Shown here piece after piece: positions 8,258-16,578 of a stretch of 40,172 nucleotides of DNA. Source of the stretch: Paraburkholderia sp. LEh10 (GTDB lineage: Bacteria > Pseudomonadota > Gammaproteobacteria > Burkholderiales > Burkholderiaceae); assembly GCF_017814945.1 (NCBI RefSeq), contig NZ_JAGIPX010000068.1, forward strand, positions 1-40,172. The letters are read 5' to 3'. A program made the position numbers and the translations under genes. Numbering within the stretch: position 1 is the first letter of the stretch; each line of letters opens with the position of its first letter. The notes beneath the pieces are model-generated. The model did not search any database. It was not told the DNA's origin and saw nothing but the letters and a program-made list of their open reading frames with translations.

Positions 8258-8328
8258 CCGACCACGTCCTGACGCGATCGCGATAACCAGCGCCTCACTA
8301 CCTCACCAGTGCCCCACTGAGCCTAGCC

Positions 8329-9852
8329 ATGACCGTCATCAAACAGGAAGATCTGATCCAGAGTATTGCGGACTCGCTGCAGTACATCAGCTATTACCAT
8401 CCGCTCGACTACATCGAGGCGCTCGGCCGCGCGTACGAGCTCGAAGAGAGCCCGGCTGCGAAAGACGCCATCGCGCAGATTCTCACGAATAGCCGTATGT
8501 GCGCCGAAGGCAAGCGCCCGATCTGCCAGGACACGGGCATCGTCACGGTGTTCGTGAAGGTCGGCATGGACGTGCGTTGGGACGGCGCGACGATGAGCGT
8601 CACCGACATGATCAACGAAGGCGTGCGCCGCGGTTATCTGAACCCCGACAACGTGCTGCGCGCGTCGATCGTGAATCCGCCCGAAGGCGCGCGCAAGAAC
8701 ACGAAGGACAACACGCCCGCCGTGATCCACTACGAGATCGTGCCGGGCGACAAGGTCGACGTGCAGGTCGCCGCGAAAGGCGGCGGCTCGGAGAACAAGT
8801 CGAAGTTCGCGATGCTCAACCCGTCGGATTCGATCGTCGACTGGGTGCTGAAGACCGTGCCGACGATGGGCGCGGGCTGGTGTCCGCCCGGCATGCTCGG
8901 CATCGGCATCGGCGGCACGGCTGAGAAGGCGATGGTGATGGCGAAGGAATCGCTGATGGACCCGATCGACATTCAGGACATCATTGCGCGCGGCCCGCAG
9001 GACTGGATCGAGGAACTGCGCGTCGAGCTGCACGAGAAGGTCAACGCGCTCGGCATCGGCGCGCAGGGTCTCGGCGGCCTGTCGACCGTGCTCGACGTGA
9101 AGATCATGGCGGCACCGACGCACGCGGCCTCGAAGCCGATCGCGATCATCCCGAACTGCGCGGCCACGCGCCATGCGCACTTCACGCTCGACGGCTCGGG
9201 CGTCGCGAAGCTCGAAGCGCCGTCGCTCGACGCATGGCCGAAGGTCACGTGGGCGCCCAACACGGAGACGAGCCAGCGCATCGATCTGAACACGCTGACG
9301 CCAGAAGAAGTCGCATCGTGGAAGCCGGGCCAGACACTGCTCCTGTCGGGCAAGATGCTCACGGGCCGCGACGCCGCGCACAAGCGCATCGCCGACATGC
9401 TCGCGAAGGGCGAGAAGCTGCCCGTCGATTTCACGAACCGCGTGATCTATTACGTCGGCCCCGTCGACCCGGTCCGCGACGAAGCCGTCGGCCCGGCAGG
9501 CCCGACCACGGCCACGCGGATGGACAAGTTCACGGAAACCATGCTCGCGCAAACGGGGTTGATCTCGATGATCGGCAAGGCCGAGCGCGGCCCCGTCGCA
9601 ATCGAGGCGATCAAGAAGCACAAGGCCGCATATCTGATGGCCGTGGGCGGCGCGGCATACCTGGTGTCGAAGGCGATCCGCAGCGCGAAGGTGCTCGCAT
9701 TCGAAGACCTCGGCATGGAAGCGATCTACGAATTCGACGTGCAGGACATGCCCGTGACGGTCGCCGTCGATTCGAACGGCACGTCGGTTCATCAGACGGG
9801 TCCGAAGGAATGGCAAGCGAAGATCGGCAAGATCCCCGTCGCCACTGCTTAA
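8329..9852 (+). CDS. fumA: Class I fumarate hydratase (iron-sulfur fumarase)
   Basis: The enzyme hydrates fumarate to L-malate in the citric acid cycle using an oxygen-sensitive [4Fe-4S] cluster. Its 507 residues hold an N-terminal Fumerase domain and a C-terminal Fumerase_C domain. Cys66 (PICQDTG), Cys185 (GWCPPG) and Cys277 (PNCAATRH) have spacings of 119 and 92, close to the three cluster ligands of E. coli FumA, and the GIGIGGTAEKA loop follows the second. It is one polypeptide, not split alpha/beta subunits. The symbol is by family; the paralogue could also be named fumB. A strong terminator follows. Its cluster dependence fits with the iron genes next door. Confidence 0.96.
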   Translation: MTVIKQEDLIQSIADSLQYISYYHPLDYIEALGRAYELEESPAAKDAIAQILTNSRMCAEGKRPICQDTGIVTVFVKVGMDVRWDGATMSVTDMINEGVRRGYLNPDNVLRASIVNPPEGARKNTKDNTPAVIHYEIVPGDKVDVQVAAKGGGSENKSKFAMLNPSDSIVDWVLKTVPTMGAGWCPPGMLGIGIGGTAEKAMVMAKESLMDPIDIQDIIARGPQDWIEELRVELHEKVNALGIGAQGLGGLSTVLDVKIMAAPTHAASKPIAIIPNCAATRHAHFTLDGSGVAKLEAPSLDAWPKVTWAPNTETSQRIDLNTLTPEEVASWKPGQTLLLSGKMLTGRDAAHKRIADMLAKGEKLPVDFTNRVIYYVGPVDPVRDEAVGPAGPTTATRMDKFTETMLAQTGLISMIGKAERGPVAIEAIKKHKAAYLMAVGGAAYLVSKAIRSAKVLAFEDLGMEAIYEFDVQDMPVTVAVDSNGTSVHQTGPKEWQAKIGKIPVATA

Positions 9853-9873
9853 AATTTTTCTTTGTTGCACGCA

Positions 9874-9903
9874 AGCCGGGACGTTATAGTCCCGGCTTTT
9901 TTA
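9874..9903 (+). terminator. Terminator after fumarase
   Basis: AGCCGGGAC (9874-9882) and GTCCCGGCT (9889-9897) form a perfect 9-bp stem with loop GTTATA, followed by six T. It separates fumarase from bfr. Confidence 0.95.
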
Positions 9904-9932
9904 TTGTTCACGCAAAATACAAATTAAGTTGC

Positions 9933-9951
9933 GTTAATGATTCTCAGCAAC
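9933..9951 (+). promoter_or_regulatory. Fur-box-like site upstream of bfr
   Basis: GTTAATGATTCTCAGCAAC matches the 19-bp Fur consensus at 13 positions, including the AATGAT core. It lies 74 bases upstream of the bfr start, in an AT-rich stretch unlike the neighbouring DNA. In many bacteria bfr is induced by iron, so the site could act directly or indirectly. Confidence 0.5.
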
Positions 9952-10024
9952 CGCTTTCGTCCTTGGCTTTTGAAGTTATGGCGTTTATTGTTGTTGGAAA
10001 CCAAAGTACCAACGAGGAAAGATC

Positions 10025-10501
10025 ATGCAAGGCGACAAAAAGGTCATCGAATATCTGAACGCCCAGTTGAAAAACGAACTGACCGCGATCAATCAATACT
10101 TCCTGCATGCGCGGATGTACAAGCATTGGGGTCTCGACAAGCTTGGCAAGCATGAGTACGACGAGTCGATCGGCGAAATGAAACACGCCGACCTGCTGAT
10201 CGAGCGCACCTTCATGCTCGATGGGCTGCCTAATCTGCAAGATCTGCACAAGCTGCTGATCGGCGAGGAAACCAAGGAAATCCTCGAATGCGATCTGAAG
10301 CTCGAACAGATCTCGCAAACCACCTGCAAAGAGGCGATTGCGTATTGCGAGTCGGTGCGCGATTTCATCTCGCGCGAAATCTTCACGACGATTCTCGACG
10401 ACACCGAAGAGCATATCGACTGGCTCGAAACGCAGATCGACCTGATCGACAAGGTGGGCATCCAGAACTACCAGCAATCGGCGATGGGCTCGCCGGAATA
10501 A
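10025..10501 (+). CDS. bfr: Bacterioferritin
   Basis: This cytoplasmic iron-storage protein assembles into a 24-subunit shell that oxidises Fe(II) and stores a ferric core. The 158-residue sequence aligns with E. coli Bfr without gaps at the key places: ferroxidase ligands Glu18, Glu51, His54, Glu94, Glu127 and His130, and the heme-binding Met52 in EMKHAD. The motif NELTAINQYFLHARM is diagnostic. A clear ribosome site (GAGGAAAG) precedes the ATG. Its iron-release partner Bfd is encoded 1.1 kb downstream, with murI in between, and a Fur-like site lies upstream. Confidence 0.98.
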   Translation: MQGDKKVIEYLNAQLKNELTAINQYFLHARMYKHWGLDKLGKHEYDESIGEMKHADLLIERTFMLDGLPNLQDLHKLLIGEETKEILECDLKLEQISQTTCKEAIAYCESVRDFISREIFTTILDDTEEHIDWLETQIDLIDKVGIQNYQQSAMGSPE

Positions 10502-10596
10502 GACAACGCGACGCAAATCGCGTCTCGCCTCCTGCTACACTTCTGCGGTCCCGATCCGCGCAACGTTTCTCGACAGAGCTGCGCGGATTTTCCTAT

Positions 10597-11508
10597 ATGG
10601 CTTCCGCTGAAACCATGACCGCTTCGTCCCCCGCCTCCGCTGCGCTCTCTTCGTTGCCGCCCATCGCCTCGCTCGATCCGCGCGCGCCTGTCGGGATTTT
10701 CGATTCAGGTCTCGGCGGTTTGTCGGTGCTGCGCGCGGTGCGCACGCTATTGCCGAACGAAGCGCTCATCTATGTCGCCGATTCGTTGTACGCCCCGTAT
10801 GGCGAGCGCGACGACGACTTCATCGCCGACCGCACGCTCGCCATCGGCGAGTGGCTCGTGGCGCAGGGCGCGAAGGCGCTGGTGGTCGCGTGCAACACGG
10901 CGACGGCGCAGTCGATCGCGCTGGTGCGCGAGAAGCTGCCGATCCAGCTGATCGGCGTCGAGCCGGGCGTGAAGCCGGCCGCGCAGCAATCGAAATCGCG
11001 TGTGGCAGGCGTGCTCGCGACGCGCGTGACGTTGCGCAGCGCCCGCTTCCAGGATTTGCTGGCGCGGCACGGCAGCGACTGCCGGTTTCTGGGCCAGCCC
11101 GGACACGGACTCGTGGAAGCCGTGGAGCGCTGCGACATCGGCTCCCCCGAATTGCGCGCGCTGCTTGAAAGCTACGTTCAACCCATGCTCGACGCGGGCG
11201 CCGATACGCTCGTGCTCGGCTGCACGCACTATCCGTTTCTCGATGCCGCGATCCGCGAGATCGCCGGCGACCGCCTCACGCTGATCGACACGAGCGTCGC
11301 GATCGCCCGCCAGCTGGAGCGCGTGCTCGACCAACAAGGGCTGCGCTCGCCCCCGCGCGATGCCGCGCCGCAGCCGCGCTTCTGTTCGACGAGCGACGGC
11401 GCGCACCTGAAGCAGCTGGCAGCGACCTTGCTCGGCGTCGATGCGCCTGTGGAGCGCGTGCACATTCCGTCGCGCCGCACCGCCGCGCCCGATTCCCACG
11501 CCGCCTGA
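10597..11508 (+). CDS. murI: Glutamate racemase
   Basis: MurI interconverts L- and D-glutamate to supply D-Glu for peptidoglycan. The protein of 303 residues shows the substrate loop FDSGLGGLSVLRAV, the two catalytic cysteines Cys99 (VACNTATA) and Cys209 (LGCTHYPF), and the family motif GVEPGVKPA. The N-terminal 30 residues before GIFDSG are longer than in many MurI proteins; a start at ATG 10615 would trim six residues and neither start has a strong ribosome site. Placement between bfr and bfd is seen in related genomes and probably has no functional link to iron. Confidence 0.96.
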   Translation: MASAETMTASSPASAALSSLPPIASLDPRAPVGIFDSGLGGLSVLRAVRTLLPNEALIYVADSLYAPYGERDDDFIADRTLAIGEWLVAQGAKALVVACNTATAQSIALVREKLPIQLIGVEPGVKPAAQQSKSRVAGVLATRVTLRSARFQDLLARHGSDCRFLGQPGHGLVEAVERCDIGSPELRALLESYVQPMLDAGADTLVLGCTHYPFLDAAIREIAGDRLTLIDTSVAIARQLERVLDQQGLRSPPRDAAPQPRFCSTSDGAHLKQLAATLLGVDAPVERVHIPSRRTAAPDSHAA

Positions 11509-11586
11509 GCGCCGGCAACGCGCACGCCATTAGGGACGAAACCCTTCTAACAAGCTGGTTTTGTTACAAAAATTTGCCGTCAACGC

Positions 11587-11622
11587 TTGCCAAACGGATC
11601 AAACAAAATGATAATAATTCGC
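11587..11622 (+). promoter_or_regulatory. bfd-tonB promoter with overlapping Fur box
   Basis: A -35 box TTGCCA (11587-11592) and a -10 box GATAAT (11610-11615) are 17 bases apart. The Fur-like site CAAAATGATAATAATTCGC (11604-11622) matches 14 of 19 consensus positions and covers the -10 box, the classic arrangement for repression by iron-loaded Fur. Confidence 0.78.
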
Positions 11623-11648
11623 ATTAACGTTAGCTATCGGTAGCCGTC

Positions 11649-11885
11649 ATGATCGTCTGCGTGTGCAAGTCCGTATCCGACCGGAAAATTCGTGCGTCGA
11701 TTGCCGAAGGCATCGACACCTTCGACGAACTTCAGTTCGAACTGGGCGTCGCGATGTGTTGCGGCAAATGCGAAGCATCCGTGCGGGAAGTGATGGCGCA
11801 AAGCGGCGTCTGCGCCAGCCGCTGTGGCGTTGAGCATCACACGCAAGCCGTGCCGCTTACTTTCTACGAACGCAAGGCAGCCTGA
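11649..11885 (+). CDS. bfd: Bacterioferritin-associated ferredoxin
   Basis: Bfd carries a [2Fe-2S] cluster and passes electrons to bacterioferritin heme so that stored iron is reduced and released when iron is scarce. The 78-residue protein has the Bfd fingerprint: Cys4 and Cys6 (VCVCKSVS) with Cys38 and Cys41 (CCGKC), and an additional Cys37. The BFD fold occupies residues 1-55; the last 20 residues are a family-variable tail. Expression is probably Fur-repressed, because a Fur box overlaps the promoter, which matches its role under iron starvation. It heads a probable transcript with tonB-exbB-exbD. Confidence 0.96.
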   Translation: MIVCVCKSVSDRKIRASIAEGIDTFDELQFELGVAMCCGKCEASVREVMAQSGVCASRCGVEHHTQAVPLTFYERKAA

Positions 11886-12022
11886 AGCCGGGTTCTCCTG
11901 CTTCGACACGTGTTACCGTAGAGCTTCACCCTGCGCGCTCGCATCGCGCCCTTCAGTTTTCCTTTGCCGTCAGCAAGCCAGTCGGACACCAGCCAGCGAC
12001 GCCATTCTTCGAGGAGTTCGAG

Positions 12023-12085
12023 ATGGAATTGCTGATCGGTTTCCTGACCACCCTTTGCATTTCGCTGCTGATATTTCGAACATGA
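12023..12085 (+). CDS. Candidate 20-residue membrane peptide
   Basis: The sequence ATG GAA TTG CTG ... TGA encodes MELLIGFLTTLCISLLIFRT, an almost entirely hydrophobic stretch ended by Arg-Thr, long enough to cross a membrane once. A strong ribosome site (GAGGAG, 12011-12016) lies six bases before the ATG. It sits in the 248-base gap between bfd and tonB, inside the presumed Fur-regulated transcript. I know no family for it. Possible roles are a regulatory membrane peptide for the TonB-ExbB-ExbD complex, or a translated leader; it may also be chance. Confidence 0.4.
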   Translation: MELLIGFLTTLCISLLIFRT

Positions 12086-12133
12086 TGCTGTTTTGCTTGA
12101 CGTGCTGCATCGTCGGCGCGCCGCCACGTTAAC

Positions 12134-12874
12134 ATGCAGGCCACGCCTACTCTTCCAGCCGGCTTCGCGCCGGACGCTTCCGCCCGAATCGGTCCGCGTA
12201 TCGCCACGGCGACGGGCATCGTCATCGGTCTTCATGTCGTTGCGCTGGTTGTCGCGTTCGCCGTGCGCGACGTGACGCCTGTGCGGCCCATCGAATCGCG
12301 CACGATCACGGCGGAACTGATCAGTCCAGCGCCCGTCGCCGCGCCCGCTGCGATCCAGTCGACCCCGACGCCGCCTCCGCCGAAGCCAGTGCCCGTGCAG
12401 AAGGTTACGCCCAAGGTGCAACCGCGCCCGACGCCCAAGCCTGCGCCGACACCGATGCCCGTTGCGCCAGCACCGTCCCAGCATGAGATCGCGCCCGAGT
12501 CCGCGCCGCCGACACCGCCCGCCGCGCCCGCCCCCACCGCCCCCACGGCGGCCGCCGCGCCGGCAGCCGGCAAGCCGACGATGGCGCTGTCCGCGCCGAA
12601 GAACGTGTCGCATCTCGATTGCAGCATCGCGCAGCCCGACTATCCGGCGATGTCGCGCCGGCGCGGCGAGACAGGGACGGCAATGGTGCGCTTCGTCGTC
12701 GGCCTGACCGGGAAGATCGAGAACATCGAACTGAAAAAGAGCAGCGGCTACGAACGCCTCGATCAGGCCGCGCTCGAAGCGATGCGCTCCAGCTCATGCA
12801 AGCCATACCTCGAAAACGGCGAACCGATCCGGGCCGCGTACACCCAGCCGTTTGACTTCAGCCTGAACAACTGA
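12134..12874 (+). CDS. tonB: Energy transducer TonB
   Basis: TonB couples the proton-motive force, harvested by ExbB-ExbD, to outer-membrane siderophore and heme receptors. The 246-residue sequence has a single N-terminal anchor helix (about residues 22-44) with His34 in the position of the conserved transmembrane histidine, a periplasmic Pro-rich spacer (about 65-150, rich in PxP and KP repeats), and a C-terminal TonB domain with YPAMSRRRGETGTAMVRF and a terminal FDFSLN. It is followed after 33 bases by exbB. The start at 12134 has no strong ribosome site, but the N-terminal length fits the family. Confidence 0.95.
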   Translation: MQATPTLPAGFAPDASARIGPRIATATGIVIGLHVVALVVAFAVRDVTPVRPIESRTITAELISPAPVAAPAAIQSTPTPPPPKPVPVQKVTPKVQPRPTPKPAPTPMPVAPAPSQHEIAPESAPPTPPAAPAPTAPTAAAAPAAGKPTMALSAPKNVSHLDCSIAQPDYPAMSRRRGETGTAMVRFVVGLTGKIENIELKKSSGYERLDQAALEAMRSSSCKPYLENGEPIRAAYTQPFDFSLNN

Positions 12875-12907
12875 TCAAAAACAGATTTCAAGAAGAAGGG
12901 AATTGCC

Positions 12908-13639
12908 ATGCAGAACTACGGTATCGCCCACGTTTGGGCACAAGGGGATTTCGTCACGCGCGGTATCGCGGTGGCGCTGCTGATCATGTCGGTGTTGTCC
13001 TGGAGCGTGATCGTCATCAAGAGCTGGAATGTGGTGCGCCTCAAGCGTCTGACGAAAAACGCCGAGCAGGCGTTCTGGCATTCGGACGATTTCAACGACG
13101 GCGTGAAGAAGCTCGGCCGCGACACGTCGTCGCCCGCTGAGAATCCGTTCCTCGCGCTCGCGCTGTCGGGCCAGGAGGCCGCCGATCATCATCACCAGAC
13201 CCAGCCTCATCTGCACGACCGCATGGACGTGTCCGACTGGGTCACGCGCTGCCTGAAGGACACGATGGACGAGAGAATCGCGCGCATGCAAAGCGGCCTT
13301 GCGATTCTCGCGTCGATCGGCAGCACGGCGCCGTTCGTCGGCCTGTTCGGCACGGTCTGGGGCATCTATCACGCGTTGCTGACCATCGGCGCGACGGGCC
13401 AGTCGTCGATCGATCAGGTCGCCGGCCCCGTCGGCGAGGCGCTGATCATGACGGCGTTCGGCCTGTTCGTCGCCATTCCCGCCGTGCTCGGCTACAACGC
13501 CCTGACGCGCGCCAACAAGGCGATCGTCAGCAAGCTCAGCCGTTTTGCCCATGGTCTTCATGCGTTCTTCGTCACAGGCGCGCGCCTGTCATCGACGAAA
13601 CGCGGAGACGGTCTTCGGCTCGCGACCCGTGCCAACTAA
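12908..13639 (+). CDS. exbB: Biopolymer transport protein ExbB (MotA/TolQ/ExbB family)
   Basis: ExbB forms the pentameric proton-channel scaffold of the TonB energising complex in the inner membrane. The 243-residue protein has an N-terminal helix (ALLIMSVLSWSVIVIKSW), a long cytoplasmic loop (about 40-130) and two further helices carrying the family signature GLFGTVWGIYHAL and LFVAIPAVLGYNAL. The polar C-terminal tail is normal. A ribosome site (AAGAAGGG) precedes the ATG. It is between tonB and exbD with gaps of 33 and 16 bases, so one operon is nearly certain. Confidence 0.96.
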   Translation: MQNYGIAHVWAQGDFVTRGIAVALLIMSVLSWSVIVIKSWNVVRLKRLTKNAEQAFWHSDDFNDGVKKLGRDTSSPAENPFLALALSGQEAADHHHQTQPHLHDRMDVSDWVTRCLKDTMDERIARMQSGLAILASIGSTAPFVGLFGTVWGIYHALLTIGATGQSSIDQVAGPVGEALIMTAFGLFVAIPAVLGYNALTRANKAIVSKLSRFAHGLHAFFVTGARLSSTKRGDGLRLATRAN

Positions 13640-13655
13640 ATAACGAGGCATAGCG

Positions 13656-14075
13656 ATGGCAATGAGCCCTTTCGCCGGCGACGATGACGACGGCCTCATG
13701 AACGAAATCAACATGACGCCCCTCGTCGACGTCATGTTGGTTCTCCTGATCGTGTTCATGGTGACGATCCCCGTGATCCGCCATGCCGTGAAGATCGACC
13801 TGCCCCACGCGAGCAGCCAGAAGGAAGACACGAAGCCCGTGCAGGTCACGGTGTCGATCGATGCGGACGGCAACGTGCTGTGGGACAAGCAGAAGATCTC
13901 CGACGAAGCGCTGCAGGCGAAAATCGCCGCCGCCGCGCAGCAGAACCCGCAGCCGGAACTGCACCTGAGCGCCGACCGCAAGGTCGCGTACGAGAAGGTG
14001 GCGCAAGTGATGTCGGCGGCGCAGGCAGGCGGCCTGACGAAGATTGGCTTCGTCACCGAACCGAAGGCGCACTGA
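13656..14075 (+). CDS. exbD: Biopolymer transport protein ExbD
   Basis: ExbD is the second subunit of the TonB motor. The protein of 139 residues has one N-terminal membrane helix with Asp25 in NMTPLVDVMLVLLIVFMV, the essential protonatable residue of the family, followed by a periplasmic domain (VQVTVSIDADGNVLWD ... RKVAYEKVAQVMSAAQAGG). A GAGG ribosome site lies upstream. It is the last gene of the bfd-tonB-exbB-exbD run and is followed by a strong terminator at 14141-14173. Confidence 0.96.
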   Translation: MAMSPFAGDDDDGLMNEINMTPLVDVMLVLLIVFMVTIPVIRHAVKIDLPHASSQKEDTKPVQVTVSIDADGNVLWDKQKISDEALQAKIAAAAQQNPQPELHLSADRKVAYEKVAQVMSAAQAGGLTKIGFVTEPKAH

Positions 14076-14140
14076 ACGCGCCGCTCCCGTTGCGCACGTA
14101 AAAGCACAAAGAAAAGCCCTGTTTTTCAAGGCACAAAGTA

Positions 14141-14173
14141 AAAGGCCTTCATCAACGGATGAAGGCCTTTTTT
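14141..14173. terminator. Strong, nearly bidirectional terminator after exbD
   Basis: AAAGGCCTTCATC (14141-14153) and GATGAAGGCCTTT (14158-14170) form a perfect 13-bp stem with loop AACG. The plus strand ends in a T6 run and the minus strand in TTTTACTTT, so it can also end the small minus-strand gene at 14205-14321. Confidence 0.95.
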
Positions 14174-14204
14174 CGTGCGCACTCGGCGCCTTCGGGCGGC
14201 GGGA

Positions 14205-14321
14205 TCATTTTCCATCGCTTCTGCTCTGAATCTGATCACCGCATGCAACAGCCGTGGTCGACACGGACAGCGCTGTCAGCCCTATCAGGCTCACTATCAA
14301 AGCGGCCGTGATTTTTCGCAT
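14205..14321 (-). CDS. Small exported peptide, 38 aa
   Basis: On the minus strand an ATG at 14321, preceded by GGAG six bases upstream, opens a frame of 38 codons: a positively charged start (MRKITAAL), a hydrophobic core (IVSLIGLTALSVS) and TTAVACGDQIQSRSDGK. The middle is a textbook signal peptide ending AVA, with Cys27 right after it, so the mature product is either a 12-residue peptide or a tiny lipoprotein of entericidin-like size; the lipobox (AVAC) is weak. It converges on exbD with the shared terminator between them. No family is recognised. Confidence 0.6.
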   Translation of the reverse strand: MRKITAALIVSLIGLTALSVSTTAVACGDQIQSRSDGK

Positions 14322-14474
14322 AGGACGCTCCTTAGCGAAGGGATTTCAATATAAGCCCGTGAGCGCGCGCATTCAAGCCTGCGGCCATTGAAAGTATCCA
14401 TCGCTGCCGCGTTTGCATGGCATAAACGATATTTGACTTCGGCTTGCGCGCCTGCTGACAGCCGGCGCAGCGCG

Positions 14475-15455
14475 TCAGATCGCTTCGGCTTTCAGGCGCA
14501 GCGGCTTCGATTCGCGCTCCGGACAGTCCTGCTGGATATGCTTGCCGGTGTCGGGATCGAGCATTTCGACGAGGTAATCGACGAAGGTGCGCACGGCGGG
14601 CACCATCCCCTGCCGCGACAGGAACACGGCGTACAGTTGCGGCGACGGCAGCGTCCAGCCCGGCATCACGGGCGACAGGCGGCCGCTGCGCAGCGCGGCG
14701 CCATACATCATCTCCGGCAGCGCCGCGATACCGACGCCCGCGAGCGCGGCTTCCGTAATCATCATCAGATCGGCTGTCACGAGGCGCGGTTCGTGCTCAT
14801 GCGCGTGACGCGTGCCGTCGGGCGCGATCAGATTGAACACGTGGCGGCCGTCGCTCGTCGGCGTATCGAGGGTCTCGAAGCGTTCCAGATCGGCTGGCTC
14901 GAGCGGGGGCGCATTCTGGCTCAGCAGGCTCGGCGCGCCGACCAGCATCTGCTGCGTGCGCCACAGCGGCCGCACGACGATATTCGCGCTCTCGGGCGGC
15001 TCGGAACGCACGCGCAGCGCGACGTCGATCGAATCCTCGAACAGATCGACGACGCGATTCGTCACGCGAATCACGACGCGCACTTCCGGATAACGGTGCA
15101 TGAACTCCGGCAGGATCTGCGACATGATGGTCTGCGAAATCGTCACGGGGACGCTCACGCGCACCGTGCCGCGCGGCGACGAGCGCAACTGCTGCACAAC
15201 ATTGACGGCCGCCTGCGCTTCGGACAGCATCGCCTGACAGTGCTGGTAGAACAGTTGCCCCGCTTCCGTGAGCGCGAGCTTGCGCGTCGAGCGCTGCAAG
15301 AGCCGTACGCCCAGCGACGCTTCAAGCTCCGTCAGCCGGCGCGACAGGCGCGACTTCGAAATGCCGAGCACGCGTTCGGCGGCGGAAAACCCGCCATGTT
15401 CGACAACCTGCGAAAAATACATCAGGTCGTTCAGGTTATGCGAATCGATCTTCAT
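14475..15455 (-). CDS. LysR-family transcriptional regulator
   Basis: This 326-residue protein has the N-terminal winged helix-turn-helix of LysR regulators (about residues 8-66: LMYFSQVVEHGGFSAAERVL followed by ISKSRLSRRLTELEASLGVRL) and a periplasmic-binding-protein-like effector domain from about residue 92. Such regulators usually control the divergent neighbour, here the pirin gene, and their own transcription; the 122-base gap between them holds a TATAAT box. The effector is unknown. The C-terminal tail (CPERESKPLRLKAEAI) is polar and family-variable. Confidence 0.94.
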   Translation of the reverse strand: MKIDSHNLNDLMYFSQVVEHGGFSAAERVLGISKSRLSRRLTELEASLGVRLLQRSTRKLALTEAGQLFYQHCQAMLSEAQAAVNVVQQLRSSPRGTVRVSVPVTISQTIMSQILPEFMHRYPEVRVVIRVTNRVVDLFEDSIDVALRVRSEPPESANIVVRPLWRTQQMLVGAPSLLSQNAPPLEPADLERFETLDTPTSDGRHVFNLIAPDGTRHAHEHEPRLVTADLMMITEAALAGVGIAALPEMMYGAALRSGRLSPVMPGWTLPSPQLYAVFLSRQGMVPAVRTFVDYLVEMLDPDTGKHIQQDCPERESKPLRLKAEAI

Positions 15456-15497
15456 GTCATCGTTTCACTGGCAGAACAATCCATTGCGACAGGTGGC

Positions 15498-15526
15498 CTG
15501 TTACGGCCAAAAACGGTCCATATAAT
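15498..15526 (+). promoter_or_regulatory. Probable pirin promoter
   Basis: A perfect TATAAT (15521-15526) lies 52 bases before the pirin start, with CTGTTA (15498-15503) 17 bases upstream as a weak -35 box. The spacer holds a GGCC...GGTCC dyad, a plausible place for binding by the divergent LysR regulator. Confidence 0.5.
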
Positions 15527-15577
15527 AGCCTCATGTTTCAGAAATAACGCTATTCCCCATTTTTTGAGGTGACTTTG

Positions 15578-16450
15578 ATGAGCGCGACCCGCACGATCGA
15601 ACGCACGTATCCGTCCGTACGCACGGTTGAAGGCGGCGGCTTTGTCGTCCACCGTCCGTTTCCGACACGCATGCTGATGGACTTCGACCCGTTTCTGCTA
15701 CTCGACGAAATGGGCCCTGTCGACTATGCGCCGGGCGAGGCGAAGGGCGCGCCCGACCATCCACATCGCGGCTTCGAAACGGTGACCTATGTGCTCGAAG
15801 GCCAGTTCGGCCACAAGGATTCGGCGGGACATTCGGGCACGCTGCGCACGGGCGACGTCCAATGGATGACGGCCGGTTCGGGCGTCGTGCACAGTGAAAT
15901 GCCCGATCCGTCGTTCGTCGCGACGGGCGGCCGCGTGCACGGCCTGCAACTGTGGGTGAACCTGCCCAGGCGCGACAAGATGATCGCGCCGCGCTATCAG
16001 GAGATGCCGTCGGCGGGCATTCCCGTCGCGACCTCGGGCGATGGCAAGGTGCGCGTCAAGGTGATCGCTGGCGAAGCGCTCGGCGTGAAAGCGGCGATCG
16101 AGACGCGCACGCCCATCCTGTATCAGCATTTCACGCTGCAGCCTGGGGCGCGGATCGTGCATCCCGTCCCGCGCGACTATCGCGTGTTCGCTTACGGGTT
16201 GTCGGGCAAGGGCCTCTATAGCGACGAGCGGCTGGAAATCGGCCCGCAGCAGATGATCGTGTTCGACAACGACGGCGACACCGTGACCATCGCCGCCGGC
16301 GATGAACCCGTCGACGTGCTGTTGTTCGGCGGCGTGCCGCTGAACGAGCCGGTCGTGCGCTACGGCCCGTTCGTGATGAACACGGAAGACGAGATCCGCC
16401 AGGCCGTCATCGACTATCAGGCGGGCCGCATGGGACAGATCGCGCACTAA
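15578..16450 (+). CDS. Pirin family protein
   Basis: Pirins are bicupin iron proteins; some bacterial members have quercetinase activity or act in stress responses. The 290-residue sequence has the metal ligands His61, His63 (DHPHRGFETVTY), His105 and Glu107 (SGVVHSEM), with spacing as in human pirin, and a second cupin half (about 180-275). The start at 15578 follows a GAGGTGA ribosome site; a GTG at 15569 lies inside that site and is less likely. It is transcribed divergently from a LysR regulator that probably controls it. The reaction is not predictable from sequence. Confidence 0.95.
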   Translation: MSATRTIERTYPSVRTVEGGGFVVHRPFPTRMLMDFDPFLLLDEMGPVDYAPGEAKGAPDHPHRGFETVTYVLEGQFGHKDSAGHSGTLRTGDVQWMTAGSGVVHSEMPDPSFVATGGRVHGLQLWVNLPRRDKMIAPRYQEMPSAGIPVATSGDGKVRVKVIAGEALGVKAAIETRTPILYQHFTLQPGARIVHPVPRDYRVFAYGLSGKGLYSDERLEIGPQQMIVFDNDGDTVTIAAGDEPVDVLLFGGVPLNEPVVRYGPFVMNTEDEIRQAVIDYQAGRMGQIAH

Positions 16451-16578
16451 ACCGCCATACGGTTTTTCGCGAGCCGCCGCTCAGCCGCGAATCGAAGCAA
16501 ATTCGTTCACAATAGCAATTCGACCCGCGCGCCGCATGACGCGCCGCGCGGCACAACCCGTCCCGCACAGGAGCGCGC

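Noticed and set aside
8323..9870. Minus-strand 515-codon frame over fumarase
   Set aside because: Antisense shadow; the plus strand has full fumarase motifs and a terminator.
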